Source: a bacterium
Lineage (GTDB): Bacteria > UBA9089 > JASEGY01
Direction of reading: 5' to 3'
DNA length: 10,585 nt
NCBI GenBank assembly: GCA_030019105.1
Contig: JASEGY010000092.1
Location: forward strand, 1-10,585
In this document: positions 1 to 6,568 of the stretch, one piece after another
Numbering within the stretch: position 1 is the first letter of the stretch
How the letters are laid out: each line of letters starts with the position of its first letter
The notes under the pieces: model-generated
Seen by the model: the letters and a program-made list of their open reading frames with translations, nothing else
Told to the model about the DNA's origin: nothing
The model's database searches: none
Program-made: the position numbers and the translations under genes

Positions 1-71
1 AACCTACAACCTACAACTAAAAGGCAACCCCAAAATCTTTTTCTTAACTACTATATTTAGTCAAACACCAG

Positions 72-90
72 TGGCCGAAACGATGAACAA
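72..90 (+). repeat. Solo copy of the 19-bp arm
   Basis: Identical over 19 bp to the right arm of the 1196-1297 element (TGGCCGAAACGATGAACAA), and the match extends past it (AA[TC]GCCG). No partner arm is visible upstream within the window. It may be the remnant of a second copy or a copy cut by the window edge. Confidence 0.65.
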
Positions 91-236
91 TGCCGCTTTC
101 TTCAACTGTGAACCGTGAACCTTGAACCCGTGAACGGTTACCGTAGGAGCGGATGAGCGCTCGAAAAGGACTACGAGAATAATATGGCCAGATTTTTTAA
201 TACCGCCAGTCCTTGTCAACCGGTCCCGTGTGATCG

Positions 237-267
237 GAAACCAGGTTTCTTTAAGAAACCTGGTTTC
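237..267. repeat. Perfect 15-bp-arm palindrome (AAACC/GGTTT type)
   Basis: Arms GAAACCAGGTTTCTT (237-251) and its exact reverse complement (253-267) are separated by one base. Each arm is itself partly self-complementary (GAAACC/GGTTTC). It lies 46 bp before the lipoprotein start. There is no T-run on the coding strand, so it does not look like a classical intrinsic terminator. It resembles the small dispersed palindromes of repeat-rich bacterial genomes. Confidence 0.8.
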
Positions 268-313
268 TATCGCCCTGGTTTTGGGATAGGCACTAAATAA
301 AGGAGGAGGAACG

Positions 314-1192
314 ATGCTTAAGAAATCATTTGTCGGGTTAGCCTTAGCGATTCTACTCCCGCTTGCTATCGGCTGTGGTAGAGGAAATATTGTTGGTGGA
401 CTGCATCAGGAAGGGAAGTCAAATGATGTAGAGGTCTTAGTTGCTGATGGACAGGCAGCCCTGGATCGAGGCGATTACGAGGAAGCCAGGGAGTACTTTG
501 GAAAGGCTAAGAACCTGGATGCTAATAACTGGAAGGCCAGGTATGGACATGCCGTCGCCTATATGCAAACATCTGAAGTCAGTATGGTGAAATTGTTAAC
601 CACCGTAACTAAGCAATCTGCAACAGGACGACAAGGGATCAGTCGCAAGTCGCCGGCTAAAACCGGTAACAATGGAGATTTTATAGAAGAGCTTCTGGAT
701 AAATTAGACGTCTTGAAAGATGTGGTGGAAGTTATTATCGTTGATTTAAGCCCGATTGGTCAGGCCTTACTCAATGAAGAGATTACACGTGAAGAGGCAG
801 AGGCAAGAATAGGGGCCACACTGGGAGACATAGAACTTAATTTAACTGTTTGTCACTTTCTATACGGTATACTTATTGTACTTGACAGTGATGATAATGA
901 CCATGTAGGAACAGGCGGAGATGTTTTTGAAATCAATAGAGAGACACTATGGGTTGAGTACCGTTCTGAATCAGGTGGCCCAGGTAAAGTAAAGGAGGTC
1001 GCAGATGAAGGACTTGGTGAAATAGACCGCGCCGTTGATTATTTGGAACTGGCCGTAAAAGATACACTTTTAACAGATCATGATATAAAGGATATCAGAG
1101 ATTTATTAGATGAGGCCAGAGATAGTATCGATCACGATGTGTGGACAGAGGCAGCGATTCAAGAAGTAGTAGATTACATTAATGGTTTATAG
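314..1192 (+). CDS. TPR-type lipoprotein, function unknown
   Basis: Predicted 292-aa secreted lipoprotein. Residues 1-21 form a signal peptide: two lysines, a hydrophobic core, then a lipobox LAIG-C with the lipidated cysteine at C21. Glycine at +2 is compatible with outer-membrane sorting. Residues about 38-87 look like one tetratricopeptide-type helical hairpin (ADGQAALDRGDYEEAREYF), a fold normally used for protein contacts. The rest is acidic and helical, with no catalytic motif that I recognise. The ATG is preceded by a strong Shine-Dalgarno run (AGGAGGAGGA, 301-310). The next gene in the same direction is an outer-membrane barrel, so the two may act together at the outer membrane; that is inference from adjacency. 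The exact function is unknown. Confidence 0.8.
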   Translation: MLKKSFVGLALAILLPLAIGCGRGNIVGGLHQEGKSNDVEVLVADGQAALDRGDYEEAREYFGKAKNLDANNWKARYGHAVAYMQTSEVSMVKLLTTVTKQSATGRQGISRKSPAKTGNNGDFIEELLDKLDVLKDVVEVIIVDLSPIGQALLNEEITREEAEARIGATLGDIELNLTVCHFLYGILIVLDSDDNDHVGTGGDVFEINRETLWVEYRSESGGPGKVKEVADEGLGEIDRAVDYLELAVKDTLLTDHDIKDIRDLLDEARDSIDHDVWTEAAIQEVVDYINGL

Positions 1193-1195
1193 GCC

Positions 1196-1297
1196 TTGTT
1201 CATCGTTTGGGCCAATAGCGCACCTTCCCGAAAGCTTCAAGCTTTCGGGAAGGTGAGGTTGCAAGTTGCAAGTCTAACTGGCCGAAACGATGAACAA
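1196..1297. repeat. 102-bp inverted-repeat element, MITE-like
   Basis: Terminal arms of 19 bp at 1196-1214 and 1279-1297 are reverse complements with one mismatch (TTGTTCATCGTTT versus AAACGATGAACAA at the outer ends). Between them is a perfect palindrome with 17-bp arms and a one-base spacer at 1221-1255 (CACCTTCCCGAAAGCTT and its complement). It begins 4 bp after the lipoprotein stop and ends 22 bp before the next start. It encodes nothing credible. In RNA it would form a long hairpin between the two genes and could attenuate or stabilise the message. A single arm recurs at 72-90. Confidence 0.75.
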
Positions 1298-1319
1298 CGC
1301 CGGTTTATAGGAGGGGGAA

Positions 1320-2453
1320 ATGAAGAAGAATTACCTTTTGTTGGCCGGGTTATTACTGTTTCTCCTTTGGAATGTTGCTTTGGCTTCGGAAGAGGAGGGC
1401 TTTATTCCAGGGGGACTACGTCCATTAGGAATGGGCGGAGCATTTGCAGCGGTCGGGGATGATCAAAATGCCTTCCTGTATAATCCTGCGGGGCTGACTC
1501 AGATATCAAGATCAAGATTCTCTATAGGCGAGACTACCTTTGGTTTAAACCAGGATACCCTGGATATATTAGATTTCCTCCAGGATAATAGAGATGATCT
1601 GGAAAACTACAATGACTTGGAAGAGGCTCGTCAGGAGGAATTGACTCAAGAGATTGTCGATAAGATAGCCGGCTTAAATGGATCGATAAAGGAAGGAATC
1701 CCGTTGAACTTCAGCTATATAAGACCTGATTTCGCCTTTGGGTTTTTAAACCGGGGAGACCTTAATGTAAAGGTGTCAACCGGTATCATTGTCCCCAGGT
1801 TACATGTTACAGTGATGGAAGATGTTTTGTTTTTAGCCTCTGCAGCCAGGAAGATGAAGGTTCCTATTGGAGATTTATCTTCAGGGGCAAGCCTGAAGTA
1901 TCTTATGCGATGGAAAATGGATGAAGATCGAACAGTGGTAGAATTGGGCGCTGAGGATTTTGAGCCTGAGCTATTAAGCGGGGATAGTTTTGGCCTTGAT
2001 CTTGGCACTTTATGGAAGATAAATAACCAGGCTTCAGTAGGGTTAACCATCCATGATATCTTAGCGACCAAAATAAAATATAAAGATTTGTTGGATAATA
2101 ATGCCTCCGCGGACTCAACTAAGATAAAGGCTAATGTTCGGCTTGGCGGAGCGTATAAACCAGGATGGAGGTGGATGCCGGCCTTTATGGATTTAGTTTT
2201 GGCGGCGGATATTAATCACCTGATTGATGGTGATTACACATTCTTTAAAAAGGTTCACCTTGGCAGCGAAGTTCGATTTTGGAAGCTGTTAGGGGTAAGA
2301 GGGGGCTTTTACCAGGGTTATCCCAGTTTTGGTTTAGGATTAAGATTAGCCTTCTTTAACCTTGACTATGCCTTTCATGGTGAAGAATTGGGTGAATATG
2401 CCGGCCAGGTCCCGGAATGGAATCATCTGCTCCAGGTGGGGCTAAGATTTTGA
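1320..2453 (+). CDS. PorV/UPF0164-like outer-membrane beta-barrel protein
   Basis: Predicted 377-aa outer-membrane protein of the broad PorV/UPF0164/TraF-like (FadL-related) group. Residues 1-22 are a Sec signal peptide (MKKN, leucine-rich core, ALA before S23). Directly after it comes the family's N-terminal signature: GLRPLGMGGAFAAVGDD at 32-48 followed by NPAGL at 55-59. The body shows alternating hydrophobic/polar strands with many glycines and aromatics, and the chain ends in a short amphipathic strand with terminal phenylalanine (LLQVGLRF), typical of barrels handled by BamA. Start chosen because AGGAGG (1309-1314) lies 5 bp ahead. Members of this group include type IX secretion shuttle proteins, but no type IX genes are visible here, so a specific role should not be assumed. 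It probably belongs with the upstream lipoprotein. Confidence 0.8.
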   Translation: MKKNYLLLAGLLLFLLWNVALASEEEGFIPGGLRPLGMGGAFAAVGDDQNAFLYNPAGLTQISRSRFSIGETTFGLNQDTLDILDFLQDNRDDLENYNDLEEARQEELTQEIVDKIAGLNGSIKEGIPLNFSYIRPDFAFGFLNRGDLNVKVSTGIIVPRLHVTVMEDVLFLASAARKMKVPIGDLSSGASLKYLMRWKMDEDRTVVELGAEDFEPELLSGDSFGLDLGTLWKINNQASVGLTIHDILATKIKYKDLLDNNASADSTKIKANVRLGGAYKPGWRWMPAFMDLVLAADINHLIDGDYTFFKKVHLGSEVRFWKLLGVRGGFYQGYPSFGLGLRLAFFNLDYAFHGEELGEYAGQVPEWNHLLQVGLRF

Positions 2454-2538
2454 GCGCAATTGGTAGCATAATTTTAGCACCGGCAGGCAGGTGCCGTGTT
2501 GTAATAGTCAGGTGATGGAAGCAGGAGGGAGGCGGCAA

Positions 2539-3900
2539 ATGATCCAATCATTTCTGGCCAGGGATGAGGGCAAGACGCTGGAGTTCAAGGAAGACTGTCG
2601 GTCTCTTCGTCAGATTGTCCGAACTGCCGTTGCTTTTGCCAATACAGCCGGGGGTAATATTGTCATCGGCGTGCGTGACCGAACTAAAGATGTAATAGGA
2701 CTTACGCATGCGCTGGACGACGAAGAACGACTCGCCAGCGCCTTTGTGGACAGCATTTACCCTCTTTTCGTTCCTGACATTCAGATTCATGCCTGGCGTG
2801 ACCGCGAACTCATTGTTGTCTCTGTCCCGCATGCAGTGGGGCCCTATTATCTTCGGTCGGAAGGCCCGGAAGCGGGCGTGTATGTTCGGTTGGGTTCTAC
2901 AAACCGGTGGGCAGGGCCGGAGATAATTGCCGAAATTAGGCGACTGGCACGTAATACCTTCTTTGATGAACAGCCCCGCCCGAAAATCAACTCGGAAGCA
3001 ATCGACTTCCGTGCTGCTTCCGAGTTCTTTAAGGCGGTGTCTCGATCCCTTACTCCTCCTAAGCGGAAATCATTGGGGCTTATTGTGGAACACGGAGGCC
3101 GTGATATTCCGACTCAGGGCGCTGTTCTCCTTTTCGGCAAGGACCGGCGAGGTTTATTTCCTGATGCCGCTATTCGGTGTGCGCGATTCCTGGGAATAGA
3201 TACAGTACGTTTTATAGACCAGACAGAGATAGACGAATATCTTCCTAAATCTGTCGAAAGCGTTATTTCCTTTATTGAGCGGCATACCTGTAACGGAATT
3301 GAGATCGGACGGGTGCAAGGGCGACAACGCCCGGAGTATTCTCCGCAAGTCGTGCGAGAAGCCATTATTAACGCAATTGTGCACACTGACTACTCGATCG
3401 GGGGCACTGGACTGAAAGTAGCCATTTTTGACGACCGCATTGAGATTACGAATCCGGGATGTTTACCTTTCGGCTTAACTCTCGAAGCGGCTCTTTCCGG
3501 GGTTTCTCGTCTGCGAAACAGGGTCATCGGTCACACTTTTCGGGAATTAGGGCTTATCGAGCAGTGGGGCTCAGGCATCGGCAGGATGCTGGCGGTCTGT
3601 GCTGAAGCAGGTCTTGTGCCTCCAAGGTTTGAAGAAATCGGCACAAATTTCCGGGTTACGCTCTTTAGTAATCAAGCTTCCGTTCCCGCACGACCGGAAT
3701 GGTACACTCTGCTCCTTAAACATCTTGCCTGGGAAGGTCAAATATCCACACGCCAGGCCGCCGGAATCTGGAACACCTCCGACCGGACTGCGAGAACCCG
3801 TTTGCAAAAGCTTGTCACCGAAGGCGTGCTTGCCGCCGTGGGAACAAGTCCTAAAGACCCTCGTAAAACTTATGTCCTCAAGGAGGGCAGACATAGCTAA
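2539..3900 (+). CDS. AlbA_2/Schlafen-type ATP-binding transcriptional regulator (RecG-like C-terminus)
   Basis: 453-aa protein. The N-terminal part (about 8-125) is an AlbA_2 domain: EGKTLEFK at 10-17, then [13 protein letters not shown] at 33-45. The C-terminal half carries a GHKL-type ATPase fold: N-box [10 protein letters not shown] at 273-282 with E274, N278 and H282, a DRIEITNPG segment at 299-307, and a glycine-rich [13 protein letters not shown] stretch. A winged-helix-like tail follows (about 395-450). Such proteins are often labelled 'RecG-like helicase', but there are no helicase motifs. They are thought to be nucleic-acid-binding regulators. Start chosen at 2539 because AGGAGG (2523-2528) lies 10 bp ahead and the AlbA_2 domain begins right after; an upstream in-frame start at 2491 lacks such support. 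The gene looks more GC-rich than its neighbours, which may indicate transfer. hisIE starts 25 bp downstream. Confidence 0.82.
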   Translation: MIQSFLARDEGKTLEFKEDCRSLRQIVRTAVAFANTAGGNIVIGVRDRTKDVIGLTHALDDEERLASAFVDSIYPLFVPDIQIHAWRDRELIVVSVPHAVGPYYLRSEGPEAGVYVRLGSTNRWAGPEIIAEIRRLARNTFFDEQPRPKINSEAIDFRAASEFFKAVSRSLTPPKRKSLGLIVEHGGRDIPTQGAVLLFGKDRRGLFPDAAIRCARFLGIDTVRFIDQTEIDEYLPKSVESVISFIERHTCNGIEIGRVQGRQRPEYSPQVVREAIINAIVHTDYSIGGTGLKVAIFDDRIEITNPGCLPFGLTLEAALSGVSRLRNRVIGHTFRELGLIEQWGSGIGRMLAVCAEAGLVPPRFEEIGTNFRVTLFSNQASVPARPEWYTLLLKHLAWEGQISTRQAAGIWNTSDRTARTRLQKLVTEGVLAAVGTSPKDPRKTYVLKEGRHS

Positions 3901-3925
3901 CACTTCAAAAGGAGGAATCGAAAGA

Positions 3926-4636
3926 TTGACAGAAAAGTTCAAATTTGATGACAAAGGACTTATCCCGGCCATAATTCAGGATGTAGAGTCGGATGAAGTC
4001 CTCATGCTGGCCTATATGAACAAAGAATCACTGGAGAAGACTATAGAGACAGGGAAGACCAATTTCTGGAGTCGTTCGCGGGATAAATTCTGGCTGAAAG
4101 GCGAAACCTCAGGGCATTACCAGTTTGTTAAGGAAATCTATTATGATTGTGACTATGATACTCTTTTGATTAAGGTTGACCAAAAAGGGGTGGCCTGTCA
4201 TACTGGTGAACGATCTTGTTTCTACCGGTCTCTTTCTGAAGGGAAGCTTGAGTTGCCTGATAGCGCTAAGATTATAAAAGAATTAGCTGAGGTTATTCGG
4301 GAACGGAAGGTCAATCCCAAAAATGGTTCTTATACCTCACATCTTCTTAAAGAGGGACAGGATAAGATTATTCAAAAGATCATCGAAGAAGCAGGCGAGC
4401 TTTTAATTGAAGCAAAAAATAAACATCAGGAAAGAATTGTGTCTGAGATGGCTGATCTCTGGTATCACTGCCTTGTCCTCTTAACATATCATGATATTGA
4501 ATTATCTGATCTTTTCAAGGAGTTGACTAATCGGCGACGAAACCGTAAAAAAGGTGAGAAGGCGGAACACCAGAATAATAGCAATCATAAAGATGAAAAG
4601 TCGGAGTCTGCTAATCATCCTATTTGGTGGGAGTAA
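3926..4636 (+). CDS. hisIE: Bifunctional phosphoribosyl-AMP cyclohydrolase / phosphoribosyl-ATP pyrophosphatase
   Basis: 236-aa cytosolic enzyme catalysing the second and third steps of histidine synthesis: PR-ATP to PR-AMP (HisE part), then ring opening of PR-AMP (HisI part). The HisI domain (about 1-112) shows the metal site DCDYD at 74-78 and Cys75, Cys91 and Cys98 (CHTGERSCF), matching the zinc and magnesium ligands of the family. The HisE domain (about 115-205) is a MazG-like helical fold with EEAGE at 154-158 and SEMADLWYH at 173-181. Start taken as TTG 3926: AGGAGG (3910-3915) sits 10 bp ahead and residue 1 aligns with the usual N-terminus. Longer in-frame reading upstream only overlaps the previous gene. 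About 30 C-terminal residues are extra, polar and probably disordered. No other his genes are in the window. Confidence 0.95.
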   Translation: MTEKFKFDDKGLIPAIIQDVESDEVLMLAYMNKESLEKTIETGKTNFWSRSRDKFWLKGETSGHYQFVKEIYYDCDYDTLLIKVDQKGVACHTGERSCFYRSLSEGKLELPDSAKIIKELAEVIRERKVNPKNGSYTSHLLKEGQDKIIQKIIEEAGELLIEAKNKHQERIVSEMADLWYHCLVLLTYHDIELSDLFKELTNRRRNRKKGEKAEHQNNSNHKDEKSESANHPIWWE

Positions 4637-4646
4637 GGAGCTAAAC

Positions 4647-5141
4647 ATGATTATTGCTAAAGAAAATGCTGCATTTGTTGTGAAGGAATACATTTCGGAA
4701 ATACACCAATTGTACTCTGAGATAAGCAGTTGGCTTGAAGGTGAACAGCTCACTATTCAAGAAGAGGAAATTGAAATCAATGAGGAGGCACCTGGACGCT
4801 ACAACGCCCCAAGGCTTTTGATACGTGATCCAAGGGGGAACCAAATTGCAGATATAAAACCTATTGGCGCCTGGATAATCGGGGCCAAAGGCGGGATCGA
4901 TATTGTTGGGTTACTTGACAAGGAAGCGGTGGTTTATATGGAAGAAAGTCCCCAATTCTTCACTACGATTTCAGTGGGGGGAGAAGAGATAGAAGAACGT
5001 AGTTCAAAACCCCTCTTCAGGGGGGTAGAACGTCCGGGCTGGTATTGGATCGAAGACAAACGGCGAAGCAAAGCGCATCTTTTGGACAAGGAACTTTTCT
5101 TAGACCTGCTCACAGAGGTGTCAGATTATGAATTCCACTAA
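4647..5141 (+). CDS. Unrecognised 164-aa protein, partner of HEPN gene
   Basis: Not assigned to a named family. The protein is soluble (no signal peptide or membrane span) and rather acidic. Residues 5-45 are helical; residues 53-100 look like a compact beta-rich unit with APRLLIRDPRGNQIADIKP and GAWIIGAKGGIDIVG; the C-terminal part ends with a DKELFLDLL helix. TAAGGAG (4634-4640) lies 6 bp before the ATG, and the stop of hisIE is 10 bp upstream. The last 14 bp overlap the start of the HEPN gene, so the two are likely translationally coupled. Overlap with a putative HEPN ribonuclease suggests an antitoxin or sensor subunit; this is inference from context only. The gene is intact although its partner is broken, as expected if it neutralises a toxin. 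Confidence 0.7.
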   Translation: MIIAKENAAFVVKEYISEIHQLYSEISSWLEGEQLTIQEEEIEINEEAPGRYNAPRLLIRDPRGNQIADIKPIGAWIIGAKGGIDIVGLLDKEAVVYMEESPQFFTTISVGGEEIEERSSKPLFRGVERPGWYWIEDKRRSKAHLLDKELFLDLLTEVSDYEFH

Positions 5142-5475
5142 TCCATTGGACCCGATATGGCAGGCTTATCAAGTTACCAGGGACTGCCTCAAGATTGCTC
5201 AAAAAATGGTCAAGAAGGAAAATTATGAACTACTTAACCGTACCCAATTTATTAATGCTTCTCAAGAGAAGGCTATAGGTTGGATCACGAGAAGTCATGA
5301 TGAGTCGGACGACTTTGTAATTCTTTCGCTTTGGGCAAAATTTGAACGGTTCATCATTGATTACATCCAGGCGAAGGGTCGCAAAATACTTGAGGAATCC
5401 CCTGTTTTATTTTCACAAAGGTTTTACGAAAGGCTTGAGAAAGAAGTGGAGTATTGGAAAATAGACGATATCTTG

Positions 5476-5635
5476 GTATCTTCTTCAAATTCATTGGTAC
5501 AAGGGAAAACTTAAATAATCTCTCGCAAAGACGCAAAGGCGCAAAGAATAAAAGAATATAAGCTCTTAGCGACTTTGCGGCTTTGCGAGAGATAAAAAAC
5601 GGGCTGGGCTATACCATGACTTTTGAAGAGGATAC
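5476..5635. mobile_element. MITE-like palindromic insertion with target duplication
   Basis: About 160 bp. Terminal inverted repeats GTATCTTCTTCAAA (5476-5489) and TTTGAAGAGGATAC (5622-5635) match at 13 of 14 positions, with a further CAT-GGTA block inside each end. The core is a strong hairpin (5518-5593). The flanks are direct copies of ATATCTTG at 5468-5475 and 5636-5643; the next base is G on both sides, so the duplication is 8 or 9 bp. No transposase is encoded, so the element would need one supplied in trans. The parent transposase family is unknown, though an 8-9 bp duplication fits several IS families. Confidence 0.78.
5518..5593. repeat. Hairpin of CGCAAAG repeats
   Basis: Arms at 5518-5546 and 5565-5593 are reverse complements at 26 of 29 positions around an 18-base loop. 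Each arm is built from short tandem words (CTCGCAAAG, ACGCAAAG, GCGCAAAG). It forms the core of the insertion in the HEPN gene. On the + strand it would form a very stable RNA hairpin just after the premature TAA. Confidence 0.85.
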
Positions 5636-5845
5636 ATATCTTGGATGTCTTCAAGGGAACTATTGATTCACGTCTCATTGGGAATGCTAAACAAATCAAA
5701 GACTATCGTGATTGGGTAGCACATAGAAACATAAAGCAAGACTCTCCTCCCAAAGTTTATCCAAAAGTTGCTTACGAAATATTGTCACAAATTATGACGC
5801 AAATTCAAACTTAAAAAGGCACAAGGAGCAAAGGCGAGGTGAATA

Positions 5846-6172
5846 TTGAAGGATAACATTTTTGAGAAGGCAAGATTAGCTGCGCAAGCCACAGCCTCAA
5901 AGAAAGCAGAAGATATAGTCATCCTGAATGTGGGAGAGATCAGCTCTTTTACTGACTATCTTGTTATCTGTAGCGGGAGATCAAAGATTCAGGTTCAGGC
6001 GATTGCTGATGCGGTGGAAGAGCAACTGGCTGAAGCAGAATTTAAGATAGATCATCGTGAAGGTTATAAAGAATCAGCCTGGATCCTTCTTGATTATGGG
6101 GATGTAATTGTCAACATATTTCACTATGAAGCACGGGAGTTCTACCAGTTGGAAGAATTATGGGCTGAGTAG
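5846..6172 (+). CDS. rsfS: Ribosomal silencing factor RsfS (Iojap/DUF143)
   Basis: 108-aa cytosolic protein that binds uL14 on the large ribosomal subunit and blocks joining with the small subunit, lowering translation when nutrients are short (known for the family). The whole chain is the RsfS domain. Recognisable family segments are DIVILNVGEISSFTDYLVICSGRS (about 23-46, given as key residues D23, F35-T36-D37-Y38, S43-G44), then DHREGY, and the C-terminal WILLDYGDVIVNIF and YQLEELW. Length is normal. The start is a TTG; a GAGGTG ribosome site (5836-5841) lies 4 bp ahead, which is slightly short. It follows the broken HEPN gene by 31 bp. The usual neighbour nadD is not seen here. Confidence 0.93.
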   Translation: MKDNIFEKARLAAQATASKKAEDIVILNVGEISSFTDYLVICSGRSKIQVQAIADAVEEQLAEAEFKIDHREGYKESAWILLDYGDVIVNIFHYEAREFYQLEELWAE

Positions 6173-6176
6173 GTAA

Positions 6177-6252
6177 ATGGAAAATGGGAAATTAGGAAAG
6201 GGGAAGTATCTTGATTTACTTCCTATTTCCCATTTCTTACTTCCTATTTTTT
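6177..6252. repeat. Imperfect palindrome, copy 1 (GGGAAATTAGGAA type)
   Basis: A purine-rich left half (ATGGGAAATTAGGAAAGG, then GGGAAGTA) is followed by a pyrimidine-rich right half (TACTTCCTATTTCCCATTTC, ending in a T-run), able to fold into a long imperfect hairpin around TCTTGATT. The sequence is closely similar to copy 2 at 6337-6415. It lies between rsfS and the 3' end of tRNA-Ala. On the + strand the hairpin ends in TTTTTT, so it may also end rsfS transcription; on the - strand it is the tRNA trailer. Confidence 0.75.
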
Positions 6253-6255
6253 AAT

Positions 6256-6330
6256 TGGTGGAGGCGGTGGGAATCGAACCCACGACCTCATCCACGCCAA
6301 GGATGCGTTCTCCCCCTGAACTACGCCCCC
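6256..6330 (-). tRNA. tRNA-Ala (anticodon GGC)
   Basis: 75-nt cloverleaf on the minus strand. Acceptor stem GGGGGCG pairs with CGCCTCC and includes the G3:U70 wobble that identifies alanine tRNAs. The D stem is GTTC/GAAC, the anticodon stem CATCC/GGATG around loop TTGGCGT (anticodon GGC, reading GCC and GCU), and the T arm GTGGG-TTCGAAT-CCCAC. Discriminator A73 and an encoded CCA end are present. It lies downstream of tRNA-Gly in the same direction, with no promoter of its own visible, so the two are probably cotranscribed. Confidence 0.96.
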
Positions 6331-6336
6331 CAATTT

Positions 6337-6415
6337 AAAATGGGAAATGGGAAATTAGAAAATGGGAAGTATCTTGCTTTACTTCCTATTTTCCATTTCT
6401 TACTTCCTATTTTTA
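6337..6415. repeat. Imperfect palindrome, copy 2 (GGGAAATTAGAAAA type)
   Basis: Second copy of the palindrome seen at 6177-6252, with the same order of words: GGGAAATTAG, then GGGAAGTATCTTG, TTTACTTCCTATT, CCATTTCTTACTTCCTATTT. It fills the spacer between tRNA-Gly and tRNA-Ala. In the - strand transcript it would form a hairpin separating the two tRNAs. Confidence 0.75.
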
Positions 6416-6423
6416 TAATGGAT

Positions 6424-6498
6424 TGGAGCGGGAGAAGGGATTTGAACCCTCGACTTTAACCTTGGCAAGGTTACACTCTACCACTGAGTTACTCCCGC
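6424..6498 (-). tRNA. tRNA-Gly (anticodon GCC)
   Basis: 75-nt cloverleaf on the minus strand. Acceptor stem GCGGGAG pairs perfectly with CTCCCGC. The anticodon stem TAACC/GGTTA holds loop TTGCCAA (anticodon GCC, reading GGC and GGU), and the T arm is GAGGG-TTCAAAT-CCCTT, closing with one G:U pair. Discriminator U73 and an encoded CCA are present, as usual for bacterial tRNA-Gly. It is the promoter-proximal gene of the two-tRNA unit. Confidence 0.96.
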
Positions 6499-6512
6499 TC
6501 TTACTTAAGAAC

Positions 6513-6541
6513 AGTATACATGCTAAACCTGAGATTGTCAA
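6513..6541 (-). promoter_or_regulatory. Sigma-70-type promoter for the tRNA pair
   Basis: Read on the minus strand: -35 TTGACA (6541-6536), a 17-bp spacer, -10 TATACT (6518-6513). This is a full-consensus -35 with a one-mismatch -10 at ideal spacing. The predicted start near 6506 is about 8 nt before the 5' end of tRNA-Gly, as expected for a strong stable-RNA promoter. Confidence 0.88.
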
Positions 6542-6568
6542 GGGAAAAATTACGGGAGATTGACGAAT

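Larger units (their letters stand above)
1..313. other. Repeat-rich non-coding region upstream of lipoprotein gene
   Basis: No credible gene is visible here. The stretch begins with a short tandem word (CCTACAA repeated), then carries a 19-bp sequence at 72-90 found again at 1279-1297 and inverted at 1196-1214. An 18-bp word at 111-128 recurs exactly at 8787-8804 beside flbD. A perfect palindrome follows at 237-267. The ribosome binding site of the next gene (AGGAGGAGGA, 301-310) closes the region. I found no convincing sigma-70 or sigma-54 promoter, so the start of the transcript for the lipoprotein gene is unknown. Confidence 0.6.
5128..5814 (+). pseudogene. HEPN-domain gene interrupted by a palindromic insertion
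   Basis: The first part (5128-5514) encodes 128 aa and stops at TAA 5512-5514 inside the insertion; a second in-frame stop is TGA at 5617-5619. The reading frame resumes after 5635. Removing one 168-bp period (5476-5643) rejoins the halves as EYWKIDDIL-DVFKGTIDS without frameshift, giving a 172-aa protein. The second half contains YRDWVAH, an RX4H motif (R138, H143 in the repaired protein) typical of HEPN ribonucleases, in a helical context. The first half has a helical SLWAKFERFIIDYI segment in keeping with an all-alpha HEPN fold. The original protein was probably an RNA-cleaving or RNA-binding effector paired with the upstream 164-aa protein. As it stands only a 128-aa fragment lacking the motif should be made, with 12 foreign C-terminal residues. 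A downstream TTG at 5623 could in principle start the second piece, but no good ribosome site is seen. Confidence 0.8.

Noticed and set aside
1221..1255. Intrinsic terminator after the lipoprotein gene
   Set aside because: The stem is strong, but no T-run follows on the + strand and the structure is centred within a larger inverted repeat. Termination remains possible but is not supported.
1196..1462. 88-codon reading frame starting in the inverted-repeat element
   Set aside because: Most of it lies in the palindrome and in another frame of the PorV-like gene, with no family likeness.
2539..3900. Naming this gene as the RecG helicase
   Set aside because: Only the C-terminal region resembles proteins labelled RecG-like. 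Walker A/B and other helicase motifs are absent, and the architecture is AlbA_2 plus a GHKL-type ATPase.
3599..3925. Long N-terminal extension of hisIE
   Set aside because: The in-frame upstream reading lies wholly in another frame of the preceding gene, while TTG 3926 has an AGGAGG at good spacing and fits the HisI N-terminus.
6211..6459. Open reading frame of 82 codons with WWRRWESNPRP and WSGRRDLNPRL segments
   Set aside because: It reads the + strand across the two antisense tRNA genes and the repeats around them. These peptide words are typical artefacts of translating tRNA 3' halves.
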